Source: Tubiluchus corallicola
Lineage: Eukaryota > Priapulida > Priapulimorpha > Priapulimorphida > Tubiluchidae
Assembly: GCA_030141605.1 (NCBI GenBank)
Contig: JAQGDQ010000186.1
Coordinates: forward strand, 1 to 64,000
Length of the DNA: 64,000 nt
Direction: 5' to 3'
Shown: in pieces, positions 12,501 to 24,017 of the stretch
Layout: each line of letters starts with the position of its first letter
Position numbering within the stretch: position 1 is the first letter of the stretch
Notes under the pieces: model-generated
Told to the model about the DNA's origin: nothing
Seen by the model: only the letters and a program-made list of their open reading frames with translations
Database searches by the model: none
Made by a program: the position numbers and the translations under genes

Positions 12501-13442
12501 AACTTGGTATGCTCCATATGTAAACTTTATGCTCCATTTATCAAACCTTATTCTGAAATCTTCGTCAAGATAATTGCGCATATAATTAATTACTAATAGC
12601 AACATTACTTACAGGGTGGTTGAGTAACTTTTAGTTTTTCGTGACCCTTTCACCAATCACTTGAATATCATGAAATCAGATAATTTATTCATTTAATAAT
12701 CTTGTCGCTTTGTATCATATTATCATTTCATGCTCTGTGTTTTTCTCGTAAAAAAGGTGATAAAATAAAGATACTTAATTACTTACTTACTGTATTGGTA
12801 TATTTTGTTATTGATGTAAAATGCCATTTAAGATTTTGATCATTACAGTTTGGATAGCTTCAGTATGTCCATGGACTTCGTTATTCTGTAATCAACACTC
12901 TGTTGTACTGCATTAGTTTGTTAGCCTAATTTTTTTGTTTATTATTTTCGCTTATTTTGCCACAATGGCAGCAGGAAGTTTCGTGCTACAGTTGATGCTC
13001 ACATTCCAGCCACATTTTTATAACGATAGATGGAAAAGTGGAGGCGTCCACAAACTATTTTACTTAAGCTCTAGCTTTTGACTATACAGTAACTGTAGAC
13101 GAACAATTGAACACTATGATGAAGCAAAAAACTCTATACATATGTATCATCAGTCTAACAGTAACAGAAAGATGTTGCAGGATACCTGCCCAATCTTTCT
13201 ATGCTGTCATTGAAAATATAAAATTCTTTAATCAAATGTTCATCAATGACCAAAGATTTTAACTGCAAGTGCCACGTCACAACAGGTTTAACACTTGATT
13301 AGCACTATCACAGTATCAGCTTACCAGGTGACCATATTCCGCGTTCAAATTCCATTTCATGTATATTTTGGCAAAACGGAGAAATAGCACTTCCGCCACA
13401 GCAATGGAAAGTTTCTCTTACGTTTTCGTTTGAAGACATCAT
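6593..13442 (-). CDS. ANKRD39: Ankyrin repeat domain protein 39 (ANKRD39), 4 exons
   Basis: Exons on the minus strand are 13442-13325, 10660-10572, 9644-9438 and 6724-6593, with stop TGA at 6595-6593. They join in phases 1, 0, 0 with canonical sites and give 181 residues, against 183 in human ANKRD39. Matches to that family, from memory, include the N-terminal CC..SA pair region, MEFERGIWSPAL (human MDFERGIWSAAL), EDPNKQDSSGYTAL, HYASRNGH, STALHRAAYCGH, DDDGNTPLHK and a C-terminal AAEMGR...R segment. The ankyrin repeats occupy about residues 35-165 and should form a small binding solenoid. Its precise cellular role is poorly defined. Two ATGs sit in tandem (13442 and 13439) and I chose the outer one. 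It lies head-to-head with XRCC2, about 1.3 kb apart. Introns hold an inverted foldback-like repeat (6725-9437) and a LINE relic (10661-13324). Confidence 0.9.
6725..7673. other. ANKRD39 intron 3, unannotated part
   Basis: The sequence is AT-rich. The part near 7080-7200, with a run like CCATAACTTTTGAACGATTG, has the look of dispersed repeat, but I have no second copy in the window to prove it. Confidence 0.25.
7674..7790 (-). mobile_element. Diverged end of the hAT-like family seen at 68-1239
   Basis: Bases 7674-7790 align with the reverse complement of about 1140-1245. Both carry a CAGTG(C/T)CGGCT-like terminus, then GTTGCCTAGGG(C/T)GCC, then ATTCTGGAA, then a run with CAAGTAA. The opposite end was not found with confidence. 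Confidence 0.5.
7870..9185. repeat. Foldback-like element with degenerate inverted-repeat arms
   Basis: TGCCACTAATTTTGTAAA near 7876 is the exact reverse complement of TTTACAAAATTAGTGGCA near 9008. Each lies in a set of diverged copies of the same unit: two copies on the left (7870-7925) and at least five on the right (8935-9185). The arms face each other across about 1 kb of AT-rich sequence in ANKRD39 intron 3. No coding frame is visible. Confidence 0.55.
9645..10571. other. ANKRD39 intron 2
   Basis: This 927-bp AT-rich intron shows no repeat or gene that I could recognise. Confidence 0.4.
12061..12090. repeat. GT/AT microsatellite
   Basis: A short (GT)n run followed by (TATG/TA)n, directly before the palindrome at 12097. 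Confidence 0.7.
12097..12152. repeat. Near-perfect palindrome
   Basis: TAATAGTACTAATGGCTACA (12097-12116) is the reverse complement of TGTAGCCATTAGTACTATTA (12131-12150), with a short AT centre. The right arm is also the start of the tandem duplication at 12125. Confidence 0.75.
12125..12282. repeat. Two identical 79-bp tandem copies
   Basis: Bases 12125-12203 and 12204-12282 read the same, from TATTTATGTAGCC to ATGCCTTA. The lack of divergence indicates a recent event or an assembly duplication. Confidence 0.85.
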
Positions 13443-13833
13443 AAAATTAATTATTTTACAAAAATTACAGAATAAGCCTGTATTTATGATCCTTTCATAA
13501 ACCACAAACGTTTCATTTTCGCGACTGAACGTGAACTGAAGTGGAGGGTGCTGATTCGAACACAGTTTCAATAATACAAATACGCATATATTGTCTCTGG
13601 CTTTGGACTATAGATGATGCTTTAGTAATGTGTCAGTCCTTTGACAATAGCTTCAATTAAGAGGCACCGTGGAGATTTTATTGAGGAACGTTTTTTTCTT
13701 TTTTAGCTAAACATTGTTTTTTTTCCTAACTGCTCAGTACTCACCTGAGTCATTTTAATACAAAAAGGTTTGAGACCCGGAACTAAACTTGATTAAGTGG
13801 TGCCAAATGGAGGAATTATTTTAGAATTACAAC
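13443..13833. promoter_or_regulatory. ANKRD39-side upstream region of head-to-head spacer
   Basis: Before the element at 13834 inserted, ANKRD39 and XRCC2 start codons would have been about 400 bp apart, a distance typical of shared bidirectional promoters. No TATA box or specific site is claimed. Confidence 0.35.
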
Positions 13834-14763
13834 TGTTGGGAGCCGAGTGGACCACTGCGCCAAGTAGACCACTTGATGCGCTAAAAGTAGTGTCCTACAT
13901 GGGCAGCCCAAGTAGGACACTAGCGATAAATGTAGGTGTTAGATGTAGGATTGTTTAGCTGTAGACTTAAATATTAAGTGAGAATATTCCAGTGTTTATG
14001 AACTTTTGTCAAGTTTTACCTTTTGTCAAGTTTTGGTTTATTGTGTTACTACTAATAACTTTTTTGAGTTTTTTGAGTCCCAACCAAAATGTTATTTTGT
14101 AATATTGTTGTAGCTTAGCCTGTTATTTACTTTGCTCGTATTTATTATTGTTTCCATAGTCATATTTATTTTTATTTTGTATTACATTCTGTGAAAGTGC
14201 TTTGCTAATTCAGTCAAATATTTTCCTACTTGAATTGCATAAACATGTTTATAAAAATGCAGCTGATAAATTTTTCTAACATTAATTCCAAATCCTCAGT
14301 GTGGATGAAAAATATTGGTTTGTTATAGCGATGTTGCCCTATGAACAAACTGATATTTTCAAAACAAAACGAAAATTGATTTTGAACTGAAATAGCAATC
14401 ACTGTGTGTATGTATGAGTGGGCATAAACTGATCGCTTCAAAGGCAAGGTAGCCATCAAAAAAAATTTTTGCTGAGCTAATTAAGTCCAACCTCTCGACC
14501 TCCTCGCGGTGCTTCTACCAGCTCAGAATAAAATTCTTTTATTTTATTAGATGTATAATAAATTATTCAACGTGTACTAACGTTTTTAATTATTATTATT
14601 ACATAAACAAGCACAACGGACGCTGTCAGTACACTTAACGACTCAATTCGCGACCTGTCTCTAGTCAGTCTAGTGTCCTACTTGGGCAGCCCAAGTAGAA
14701 CGCGGTCTACTTGGGCTAGCCCAAGTAGACCAATTGGTCTACTTGGCGCAGTGGTTCCCAACA
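13834..14763. mobile_element. 930-bp terminal-inverted-repeat element (MITE-like), 5-bp target duplication
   Basis: The right end read on the minus strand is TGTTGGGAACCACTGCGCCAAGTAGACC. The left end starts TGTTGGGAGCCGAGTGGACC and then continues ACTGCGCCAAGTAGACC, so the left copy is a few bases longer. Both flanks carry ACAAC (13829-13833 and 14764-14768). Just inside each end are copies of a GTCCTAC.TGGGCAGCCCAAGTAG palindromic block (13900-13922 and 14682-14700), and the right end has further AAGTAGACC copies. The interior is AT-rich with no transposase. The 5-bp duplication does not fix the superfamily. The right target duplication ends six bases before the XRCC2 ATG. Confidence 0.8.
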
Positions 14764-14774
14764 ACAACATCATC

Positions 14775-17700
14775 ATGGCAGCTTCCGTGAAGGAAGAGAC
14801 AGGAGCTCAAGTAAATGTTTATTCAGCTGCTTCTCAGCTAGTTTAAGTCAAAACGTGCCATTTCTAGCTAAGTGCAGCAATCATCAAAATACGTGCTTCT
14901 GTTACCCCACTTGCCGTTTAGGTGGTTCGCTGTTTCTTGGAAATCTGTTACTTCGATAGTTTTTGCATAATAGGTATACTCTCATGTCAGCGTAATTTTT
15001 TTCGGTTATGTAGTATTTAGCGTGTAATAAATTGCTTTGCCATTGTACATTGTATGTATTTGTACAAATGAAACTAAATTGAATGAATTGTTTATTGCGG
15101 TACGCGGTAAAAATGGCACGGGGAAATAGCACACGTAAAAATGGCACAGTAGGAAAGGTTGCAGTAAGTCTTTTTACAGCTTTGTCGTGCGCATGTGCAG
15201 CTGCTGCAGGTCGAAGATTAAGTGTACTACAGCAACTTGTCTTAACTACTACAGTCATGCATGTAAAGTATGTATGTATGTATGTATGTAAAGCAAAATT
15301 AGTTTGCTGCTTCAGTTCAATAACCAGTTTTTTTACGTGAACTTAATTATGCATTACTGCCATTAGTCTGCGCGTAGAAAGATTTAATAGCAGCATCTTG
15401 CTTTGGGAACAAGAAAAAATGAACTAGGTGGGGTCCTAGCTAGTTGTTCAAACTGTCACTACAATAGCATGGGGTGCGAGCCGTTGTCAAGTGTACACAA
15501 TTGCGTTGTCTGGTACATTTAACCTTTAACCCTTTCACGATCATCATCAATCACTGGAACTGTAAAAAGGCTTATTGATTTCTAGGCCCATAGGGCTATA
15601 CGCATCAATAAACAAAGTTTATATATAGACAGCGTTACACAGTTTTAAAAGTGAGAAAATGGAACTCGTAGTTGTGTGTCATGGTGGAGATAGTAAAAAA
15701 GAACGCTTCACGACTATTTTTTTTGTACGTGATATTCGGTCTGTTTTGCGTAGCAAGAACCGGCAAAAAGATTCTCATTTTTTGCATAATAGGTATACTG
15801 TCATAACAGCAAAATGCAACCAAAGAAACAGAAAAACAAACAAACAAACTGTGTTGAAGCATAATTTCCCCGACAGAGGTAAAAATTACTAAAATAATTA
15901 TCTCCACTGTAACCCTAACCCTAAGCACATCTTTTACTAAGTGTGCTATTTTTAACTAGCTTTCCATTTGTACCATGCCATATTTTCCTGTGCCATTTGC
16001 CTACTTTTCTATTTGTGCCATTTTTCCCTGTGCCATTTTACCCATTTTTTCCTGTGCCACTTTTTTATATTCACCTATTGCATATATATGCAATATGTAT
16101 ACATATATAAAGCATAAAACACACGTGTTTTAAAAATAGTTTTAGATATATATATATATATATATGTTCAGTGGCTGCACAGCTACAACACTATCTTTAC
16201 TTCTCTATTCATAACATAAACAACAAATTTTATGTATATATGTAGTATATATGACCAATAAAGATGTCTATAATGTCTACACATGGCTACGTATCGCAAC
16301 ACGTCTACAACTTCTATGGAATTCTTATCTTTCCTTAACCATAACTGATAATAAATGTTCAAACCCAATGAATTGTTTTTATATAGGAAAATATTATAAC
16401 TGTATAAGGTAGCAAATAAAAAAATTCAACTGTGTCAATCGATGCAGAATTTATTCTGTTGTATTAATGCAAAGTTTCATTTTCAATTGCGAATTGGTGA
16501 TGCTTCAGACTGTGTTTTGAAAGATAGCGCTGATAGAGGATGCTTTCTGGAAACTCGAAAATGAGGTAAAACACCCAATCTTTATTCGTTTTCGCGACAC
16601 TGACGCCAACTTTTAAAAAATGTATTTTCTTTAAATATGAGGTAACTCGTTATTTTCTTTACATTAGTGTGCAGGTAATTGATGCATCTTTCTATTGGAG
16701 CACTGGTTTCACAATATTTTTGAATTCGACAATTTGGGAAAAAAGAACCACCTAAACTGCAAGCTATTCAAAACAGCGATTACCGCTAGTTTATTGTATT
16801 ATTGTGAGTTTATGTCATTTTGTATGAGAACAGATTGGGGTATCACCCAGCAGCAGTTCATATAAATTTCTTTAATTCGAGGGCGGCACCTCTGAATCTC
16901 CTGTAGTTGATTAACTAGACTGATGTACTGTGGTGACTTTGACTGCTGCATATTAGAGCTTTGGCAATAACTTGTTTTAGCAATATCAGTGTTTTGTGCA
17001 ATAACTTTAAATGACCTTGACAGGATAGCCCATTTATAATCAAACTTGTTACTAAGCTTGCTGACGTTTCAAGCCTCGTTGCTTATTCCATAATATCAGG
17101 CTGTTTCAAATCATTTTACCCATATCTTTCACATCAGCTGGCTGATTAATTTGGACCTACAAAATTTATACCTCAAATTGTATTTTGGTCTTAGGTGAAG
17201 TACAGAACACTTAGCTGGTTTTGGTATGAGTAGTGCATCATTTTACTGTCTGATAGGCAAAAGTTTGAAGATCGGATCTCTGTGCATGTATCGCCTTGTA
17301 CATTTTTACATCATCTACATATAGTACTTATTGACTTTCCACTGTTAGGAAGGTCATCAACATAGATTAGGAAGTTATCTTATTGATAATGTTACCGGTT
17401 GTGTTTGCGTTAATATAGGACAGAATGTAGGAATTAGGCAGCTCATCTTCGTTGGAGGATCATCTCGATGATGCTAGTGGTCTAAAATTAAAGGTTTTAT
17501 TATAATTGAGCAGTTTTGTTGTCAAGCTCATTTAGACCTGGGCACAATAGTAACCTTGTCCACGATACACCTGATTTAGTGTTATGCAGGCTTTATAAAG
17601 AAACTTGGTGAAGCTGTTGATAGTAAATGTTAAACATATTTATCAGTTAACAGTTTTAGGATTGCTAATTGCTAAAACAATATAACGAACTGTTTAATTT

Positions 17701-20318
17701 TTATTTATTACTTGTGTAATCTGTAGGCTATTGTTTGCATTGTAAGCCACCAGAAAAGCAAAACATATCAATATCATGGATTTAAAAGTTGCTTATGCAT
17801 TTTCTGGTTCACATTTGTCATGTCACAAGTTTATATGCATGCAACGTAATTAGCCTACTACAGATTAAACATCTTGCATTTTCAACCACTTTGTCTGCTA
17901 GAAATGCCGGTATCAAAATCAACAACTACTCGCTGTGCTGATTCAGAGGTATCTACAGTAGCTGCAGTTTAAATCATTTCAAATCAGCATACGGTCAGAT
18001 TATCCCGATACAGATGTACTTCGGTGATACACTTAAAAGATATCACGATGCATTGATGTATCGTTATAGGCCTAATATTTAGTTGCCTAATAAGCTGTTT
18101 GTCACATGAATGTAGTGTAACAACAACAGTAAAAAAGCCCCACTAATTAAGGTTGTAGAGTAATCGCCTTGATCCATCTGCATGTCTGGCTGTAGAATGA
18201 GAAGTCTTGCTCAAGTGCTGAAGCCTATGGGCTGGTGGGGCTAAAAGTTTACAAGTAAGGTAGGTTTGGCCTCTTACCTGGAAATTAAATTTTGCTGCGT
18301 AAATGACCTGGCTAGAAGTCAAAAGTTGCTTTTTTCAGAAAATGTTCGATGTCTTCAAAATGGTGAAAGTTGTGTATGGCATGTATTTTGTGCAGATCTA
18401 TACAACATAAAGCATACTGTCGTGCATACAATATCAATGATGGCATATTTCATTTCCCTTTAGGATATTTCAAGGTCAAACCATCAAACTCAAGTGTCCC
18501 AAATTTTGAATGCTGCACAATAAAGCATCAAACTAGTACAAGTCGAATTTTGGTTATTAGTACATATGAAGCTTTCCACTTATGATCAAATGCAAAATCC
18601 TGATTTCTCTACATGAATTATCACTACATTACACTGATGTGTTATTTAAAAAAAAACACAGTGGTACTTTCCATTGGTATATTATACTGACAAATAAGAA
18701 TGAGATCTTGGCTGATTTTTAAGGTTGCTTCACAAGATTTGTTTAACCAACAAAACATGAACAGTAAGGTCAAGGCACCTATGTTTAATGAGTTAGAAAC
18801 TTAAAAAAAACAATATTGATTCACTGCATTCATGAATTATACCTTTGTACTGACAATCTCCCTAGTTCTTTCTTTGTCTTAACCACAAATGCCTCTAACT
18901 TGATAAGCTTCTTTTAAACTGATAATGATTGCTTATTATTATTTTTTTGGTTTAGTTATTTGCCAGATTAGGACACCGACCACCCCTAGCTGACATCGCT
19001 TTACCTCTCTTTCCAGGATTGGACTACGGTCAAGTGAATGAGTTGTATGGGGAGGAGGGCACAGGGAAAACAGAAATTTTGTGTCATATAATTGGTAAAA
19101 ATAATTACTCTTGAAATAAAAATTAGTTAATTACAGATGGGAGGAGATTGTATTCAATATGTAATTTCCTGCACTCAGTGCAAGAAAGAAAATTTTTGTC
19201 CACTGATGGTGATAAAGCTCTCCAACTTTTGCACTTTAGAGCTACAGAAGAAACATAAAGGCTCCCTATCCAGTCTAAGTGAAATTTGGATTTGTGTTGG
19301 ATTGTTCGTGGATCTGGTACACCCATAATAATACTAGTTATATTCAAACATTTTATATAATGATAAACTTTGTCGAGTGTAATGTGTGTGATGTCTTAGG
19401 CAAGTAGCTAGAACTTCTACAATAGGAAATATCCATCACTTGCAATAAAATTGACTTCCTTTTCAACTTTCGAAATTGTGTAATGTTTTTAGTGAACTAA
19501 GTGGTAACTGCAAAACAGTGTAACTACAGCTAACAAATTTACAAGAATTGATAGCATGTTGATTTTTTTGCTGTTGTTTTTGTATAGTGCGAGCTATCCT
19601 ACCAAGGAAATGGAAAAACTTGGCTTTGTCTGGACTACAGTCAGGAGTGATTTACCTTGACACTGATTATCATTTTTGCATGTTGCGTTTGGTTAGTCTA
19701 TTGGAAAGGTACATTAAGAACAAATATGAAGTACATAACAACACTCAGCCTACAACTCTTAGTGAAAAAGAGACAGAGGACATCATAAAACAAAGTCTGA
19801 AACGCTTGTTTGTGGCCCGGTGTAATAGTACAACAATTCTAGTAGCAACTTTACACCACATCACTTCATTACTAAATGCTCAATGCAATGTTAGTTTAGT
19901 AATGATAGACAGCATATCAGCTTTCTATTGGATAGATCGGTATAAAGCTTCAGAAAATGTCTCCAGTGTTTTTGCCACTTATAGCAAAGTGATTTGTGCC
20001 ATGAGTTTTCTTATTAACACCTATAATCTTACTTTCTTTGTAACTAAACAAGCAATGATGCACAAACGACAGAAAGATGCAAATGCTTTAAAATCTGGTG
20101 ATAGTGATGCCCATTTTGCCCTGGGCAGTAATGGTGGACGTGTTCCTGATTTTTTTGAGTACATAGGCCATAAGTGGGAGGCATTTGTTACGAAAAAACT
20201 GGTTTTGTACAAGACAAACAATGAAGAAAACAGCCAACAACTGATCACAATCCTGAATTCAGAAAACTCTGTGGTGAACAAGTTAATTATCACCGGAGAT
20301 GGAATTCAGTTTTTGTGA
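14775..20318 (+). CDS. XRCC2: XRCC2, RAD51-paralogue ATPase of homologous recombination, 3 exons
   Basis: Exons are 14775-14810, 18956-19094 and 19588-20318 (stop TGA), joined in phases 0 and 1, giving 301 residues against 280 in human. XRCC2 works in the nucleus in the BCDX2 complex with RAD51B, RAD51C and RAD51D, supporting RAD51 filament formation at double-strand breaks and stalled forks. Visible landmarks are the N-terminal ETGAQLFARLG (human ESGTELLARLE), Walker A GEEGTGKTE (K50, T51), IYLDTDYHFCMLRLV, Walker B LVMIDSISAFYWIDR (D166) and the C-terminal ITGDGIQF (human IIGESGVEF). Exon 1 encodes only 12 residues. Its identification rests on this N-terminal match, an in-phase GTAAAT donor and position next to the spacer. 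The extra length is mostly a longer loop around residues 100-120 and another near 215-230. Intron 1 holds a large inverted element. Confidence 0.93.
14906..16768. mobile_element. Inverted element with minisatellite arms in XRCC2 intron 1
   Basis: GCCGTTTAGGTGGTTC near 14918 is mirrored by GAACCACCTAAACTGC near 16747. Inside, the left arm (15112-15165) has units AAAATGGCACGGGGAAA and AAAATGGCACAGTAGGAAA. The right arm (15960-16070) has four or more copies of the opposite strand, TTTTTCCCTGTGCCATTTT. TTTTGCATAATAGGTATACT occurs twice in the same orientation (14962 and 15781). There is no transposase frame and I found no target duplication, so the limits are approximate. Confidence 0.5.
16769..18955. 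other. Rest of XRCC2 intron 1
   Basis: AT-rich sequence in which I see no gene or clear repeat. Confidence 0.35.
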
Positions 20319-22490
20319 GCAAAGCGAATGGCAAATGTAAGAAGGCACATCACAGCTGTGTACTATTGCTTCACGTATTTCATCAAAAATTATGTTTTTT
20401 TAAGTGCATCAACATTATAGAAAGAATATTGTAAACATTTTGCTCATACAGCTGCAGTACAGTGTATTTTTACATGCGGATTTACAGTATTGTAATGATG
20501 TCATACTCGTAATAATACAACCTAGTAGGTATAGTCCACAACCTCATCAGTTTTAACAAACATGCAAATATGCAAATGGGGCACAACAACTATAATATAC
20601 CATGTTTGCTTAAAAATGCATTACTTATTGGTCATCAAAAATCTTTTCATGTGTGACATCGCATAAATTGTGGCAAATACAGAAACATTACACTGACTAG
20701 CTTATTTACATTGCCATAAACAACTATTGGACAATTAACTCTAGTCCACAAAATGTTCAAGCTATAGTCACAGCTGTTGTTAAAAGTAAACAAGTTTACA
20801 ATTAGATATGCACACAACAATAAATATGCATAACCAATAGTTCAATTTATAGTAAGCTGACAATTCGTGTATGTAATATATATACATTTTTCTACAGCTG
20901 ATTGCTTAACAACAAACATTACTACAGTATAGTTTTTGAAGTAGCTAAGATTACTACTCTAACTGTTTTTCTTTATATACTTCTGGTGTTGGCATCTGTT
21001 GGTTCGTTCCATAACACTGAAACAAAATCATTTTCATACAGTGATGTCTCTTTGAGCTTTATTATGCAAATTAATTTGGTTTTGGGAACCATTTTTGTGC
21101 AGAAGAATTTGCTGCATCTCTTCAGAAACCTAATACGTAGTATTAAAAAATTAATTACATGATATTAGATTTTCTTATTCGTGCTATGTTTAAACTATGA
21201 AAGCACGCTATGGCAGCATTTCCACTCAGCCAACCCAAGTATGTACGTACACAGAAATTTCTGACTGCACGTTTTACACCTGCAAAAATTGTTTCCATTC
21301 GGACCGGACTCGTTCCTTAAAAATGTCATAAATGCGGCGAAATTCGGAACTTTTTAGGAGAAAGAATCATTTTATTTTTGCTAAAGGAAAGCGTAAATAA
21401 GCAATGTAGCAAGTGGCAACATCGTCTTTAGTTTCAAAAACTGAATATCTAGGCGATTATCATCACATTGCAACAATGGATGAAGAAAAGTACCTAACTA
21501 TGAATGCAGCTTGCAACTTTTCAAATTTTGTTTTCCATTTGTTATATTCACATTGTTGTGTTCACTGAAAGAAAAAAGTAGAGTTTGGTATCAATATTTT
21601 GGTATCAATTTATTTTATTTTAAATAATTTTTATTTGTTGTAACTGCACAATTATGCAATGCAATATTGAGAGAATGCAATATACATATGCAAAAGTAAT
21701 AAATCAACAGGATAACGTCAAAATTCCCTGACGAGCATATCTTAACTGTTTACTATGAATTAAAAAAGTGCCTTGAACGAAGAATTTCAAAACCATCTTA
21801 TATTTACAGAAATTTTAAGTAACAGTAAAATTAACAACAGACTACTTATTCTTCCTTCATTACTGACCTCAAAAGCTATTTCAAACTACAGCTGTCTTTG
21901 AAGTCCCTGTGATTACATTAAGGTCACTCCTTTCCTAGAAGGAAAGTCAAATTCTACTGGGTATATGCTTTATTACGAAAATGTACTTGTCCACAGAAAA
22001 AGGTTTGGCAATTAAAGTGCATTATCATTCATGTTCATGGCTTTCCGTGAGGATACAGTGGAAACGACAAATGCAAAAAAGAATTGTTTACAAAAGCTGT
22101 TGCGTAATTTTTTTTCCATTAGAGTCACACAGAAAAATTCCGTGTCTGTATGGGTGTGTGTGGTTACAATGGAAATGTGGCCTATAGAAGCAAGATTTGT
22201 GTTCTTGTTTATTGACGTATAGTACACCTTTTATAATATAAGCTGTTGCGATTCTGGGCTTCTTATAGGTGTATAACTAGCTGCTTTGATATTGTTTATT
22301 CAACACACAGTCGGTACTGGTGTCACTTCAGTGAGACTTAATACATTTAGCACAAGAGAAAACATTTTCAAATAACCGCAGCAGGTTGTAAGAAACTTAA
22401 AAAATCAACAAAAATGTGATAACAAAACAAATTTATTATTGAACTAGAATTATGGCAGTGCCATAATTATGATTTAGAAGGAATTTACAA
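20319..22490. other. Convergent spacer, XRCC2 side
   Basis: A canonical AATAAA lies at 20819-20824, about 500 bp after the XRCC2 stop, as one candidate poly(A) signal. Otherwise I see nothing I can support. Confidence 0.3.
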
Positions 22491-22617
22491 TTATGATTTG
22501 GAAACAAATTGTTCAGAGTTAATATTACAACTGAATGCAAACGTAATTGACTCATACAGTCTGGCATCAGAATTAACTCTACAGATATTTATAGGCTTGT
22601 ATATGCATTTATATATA

Positions 22618-22760
22618 CATCCATTTTTGTCAATTGTTTTTCTAATTTGCATTTTTGCTGCACTTGTGTTAGACATCCTATAACAAACTCGAAGGTTAAA
22701 AACTTATAAGATATTGAATGCATTTCTATTAAATGCTAAAGTCTTTGTTAAAAATTTAAT
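22618..22760 (+). repeat. Dispersed repeat, copy 1
   Basis: This stretch aligns with 24848-24990 in the same orientation. Shared blocks include TGTGTTAGACATCCTAT, ACAAACTCGAAGGTTAAAAA and TGAATGCATTTCTAT. The family is unknown. Confidence 0.65.
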
Positions 22761-23316
22761 AAATCTTTATAAAGATGTGTATAATATATACGTATTTATT
22801 AATCAGTATCACTCCTATTAAGTAATCTTTGCCACTAAATACTTGTAGAGTGCCAGACTGTATGCAAAAAAGTACAAAAGTAATAAATGCTGTTCAATGG
22901 CGAAACAAGACCTCGTGATGTCCTAGGCTGCTAGATCTGTCCCGCCCATCTGTATTGTGAATTTATGACTGATTATCTACTGAACAGATTAAACAATTAC
23001 TTGTGGTGTGTTAGTAATACTATTAACACAGTTTCTAAATAGTCATTGTTAATTACGTGTATATGAACTGCGCCTATATACAAGCAGGCAGGGCAACTGC
23101 TTGTTGTATACTACTTTGTACTTGTTCGTTATATGGCACTTATATTGCAATTGGTCTCAGTAATTGCCTGTGGTGTGTTATACAATGCTTATTTTACATG
23201 AATATGAATGGATACACATTTTCCGAAGGGAATAAGAATTTTTTTAAAATTGGGTGCTTAAAATGTGGCGCCCCAGGCCATAGCTTAGTTAGCCTATCGG
23301 TTAATACGCTAATTGA

Positions 23317-24017
23317 CAGAGATGGGCGTTTATCTCTTTCTTGTTTATCCGCAACTGCAAAATCTGGAACTGTACATATCCCCATGCGCTGAATCCACAA
23401 ATTTAAGTGAAAATTCAATATCTACATATCTGCTTTATCCGCAGAAGTGAAGGCAACACTTCGTATGTGTGCCCTATAACCATTTTTTGCGGGAAGCTTG
23501 AAGTTATAATCGCGAATCGATAATAAATTACCAGCCAGACCCTAATTTGCTTGTAAAACCCTCAATGACAACTCACACCGCACGATGTACATATTACATA
23601 ATTCAACCATATCATGCCCATCCCATCACACCACAAACCACAGTAGGCTCGAGTAAAAACTTGTAATATTAGTAACTATAAGCAATATTTTGCATGTAAG
23701 AATTTCCAGGTAAAATAATGGGAAGCTGCAAAAAAGCAAGAGGTGGTGAGAATATTAAATTAAAGTAGTGATGAAAGGCGTATAATGTGGCAACAGACCT
23801 TTTCATGTGCAAGGGAATGCTTAACGAACTGGAATTGGGCAAACTTTTTGTCCAAACACTTGAAAATTTACCTTAAATAAGTGACTTTCGCATGCTACAA
23901 TTTTGCGTAAAATCTGCGATTTTAACTATTAAAAATCCGCAGTCTGTATATCCGCACATAATTCACTATCTGCAAAATTAGTACCTTAACCACAAATCCG
24001 CTATCCGCCTGTCTCTG
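23317..24017. mobile_element. Probable hAT-like MITE with TATCCGC subterminal repeats
   Basis: The left end CAGAGATGGGCG and the right end read on the minus strand, CAGAGACAGGCGG, form a short imperfect terminal inverted repeat. Several copies of TATCCGCA or AATCCGC lie near both ends (23346, 23435, 23935, 23950, 23996-24010). The flanking 8 bp match only in the last four bases (CTAATTGA, ACCCTTGA), so a target duplication is not proven. Confidence 0.45.

Larger units (their letters stand above)
11590..12792 (+). mobile_element. LINE (non-LTR retrotransposon) 3' relic
   Basis: A frame ending at TAA 11763-11765 encodes YQGPRIWNSIPQKFKNKSL, the tail typical of LINE reverse-transcriptase ORFs (consensus GP.IWNSIP). 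The coding part upstream is frame-broken. About 1 kb of AT-rich untranslated sequence follows and ends in AAAATAAAGATACTTAATTACTTACTTACT, like a LINE tail. It lies antisense in ANKRD39 intron 1. The exact limits are inferred. Confidence 0.55.

Noticed and set aside
15909-15925. CCCTAACCCTAA, a telomere-like motif
   Set aside because: Only two units, inside the XRCC2 intron element. Not a telomeric array.
20902-21162. Hydrophobic plus-strand frame of 86 codons, and a minus-strand exon-like frame (VSEEMQQILLHKNGSQNQ) over the same bases
   Set aside because: Neither has a partner exon or known similarity, and the two are mutually exclusive. Left unannotated.
22435-22683. Plus-strand frame with a hydrophobic end (HPFLSIVFLICIFAALVLDI)
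   Set aside because: Its 3' part is the dispersed repeat whose other copy (24848) has a stop in the same frame.
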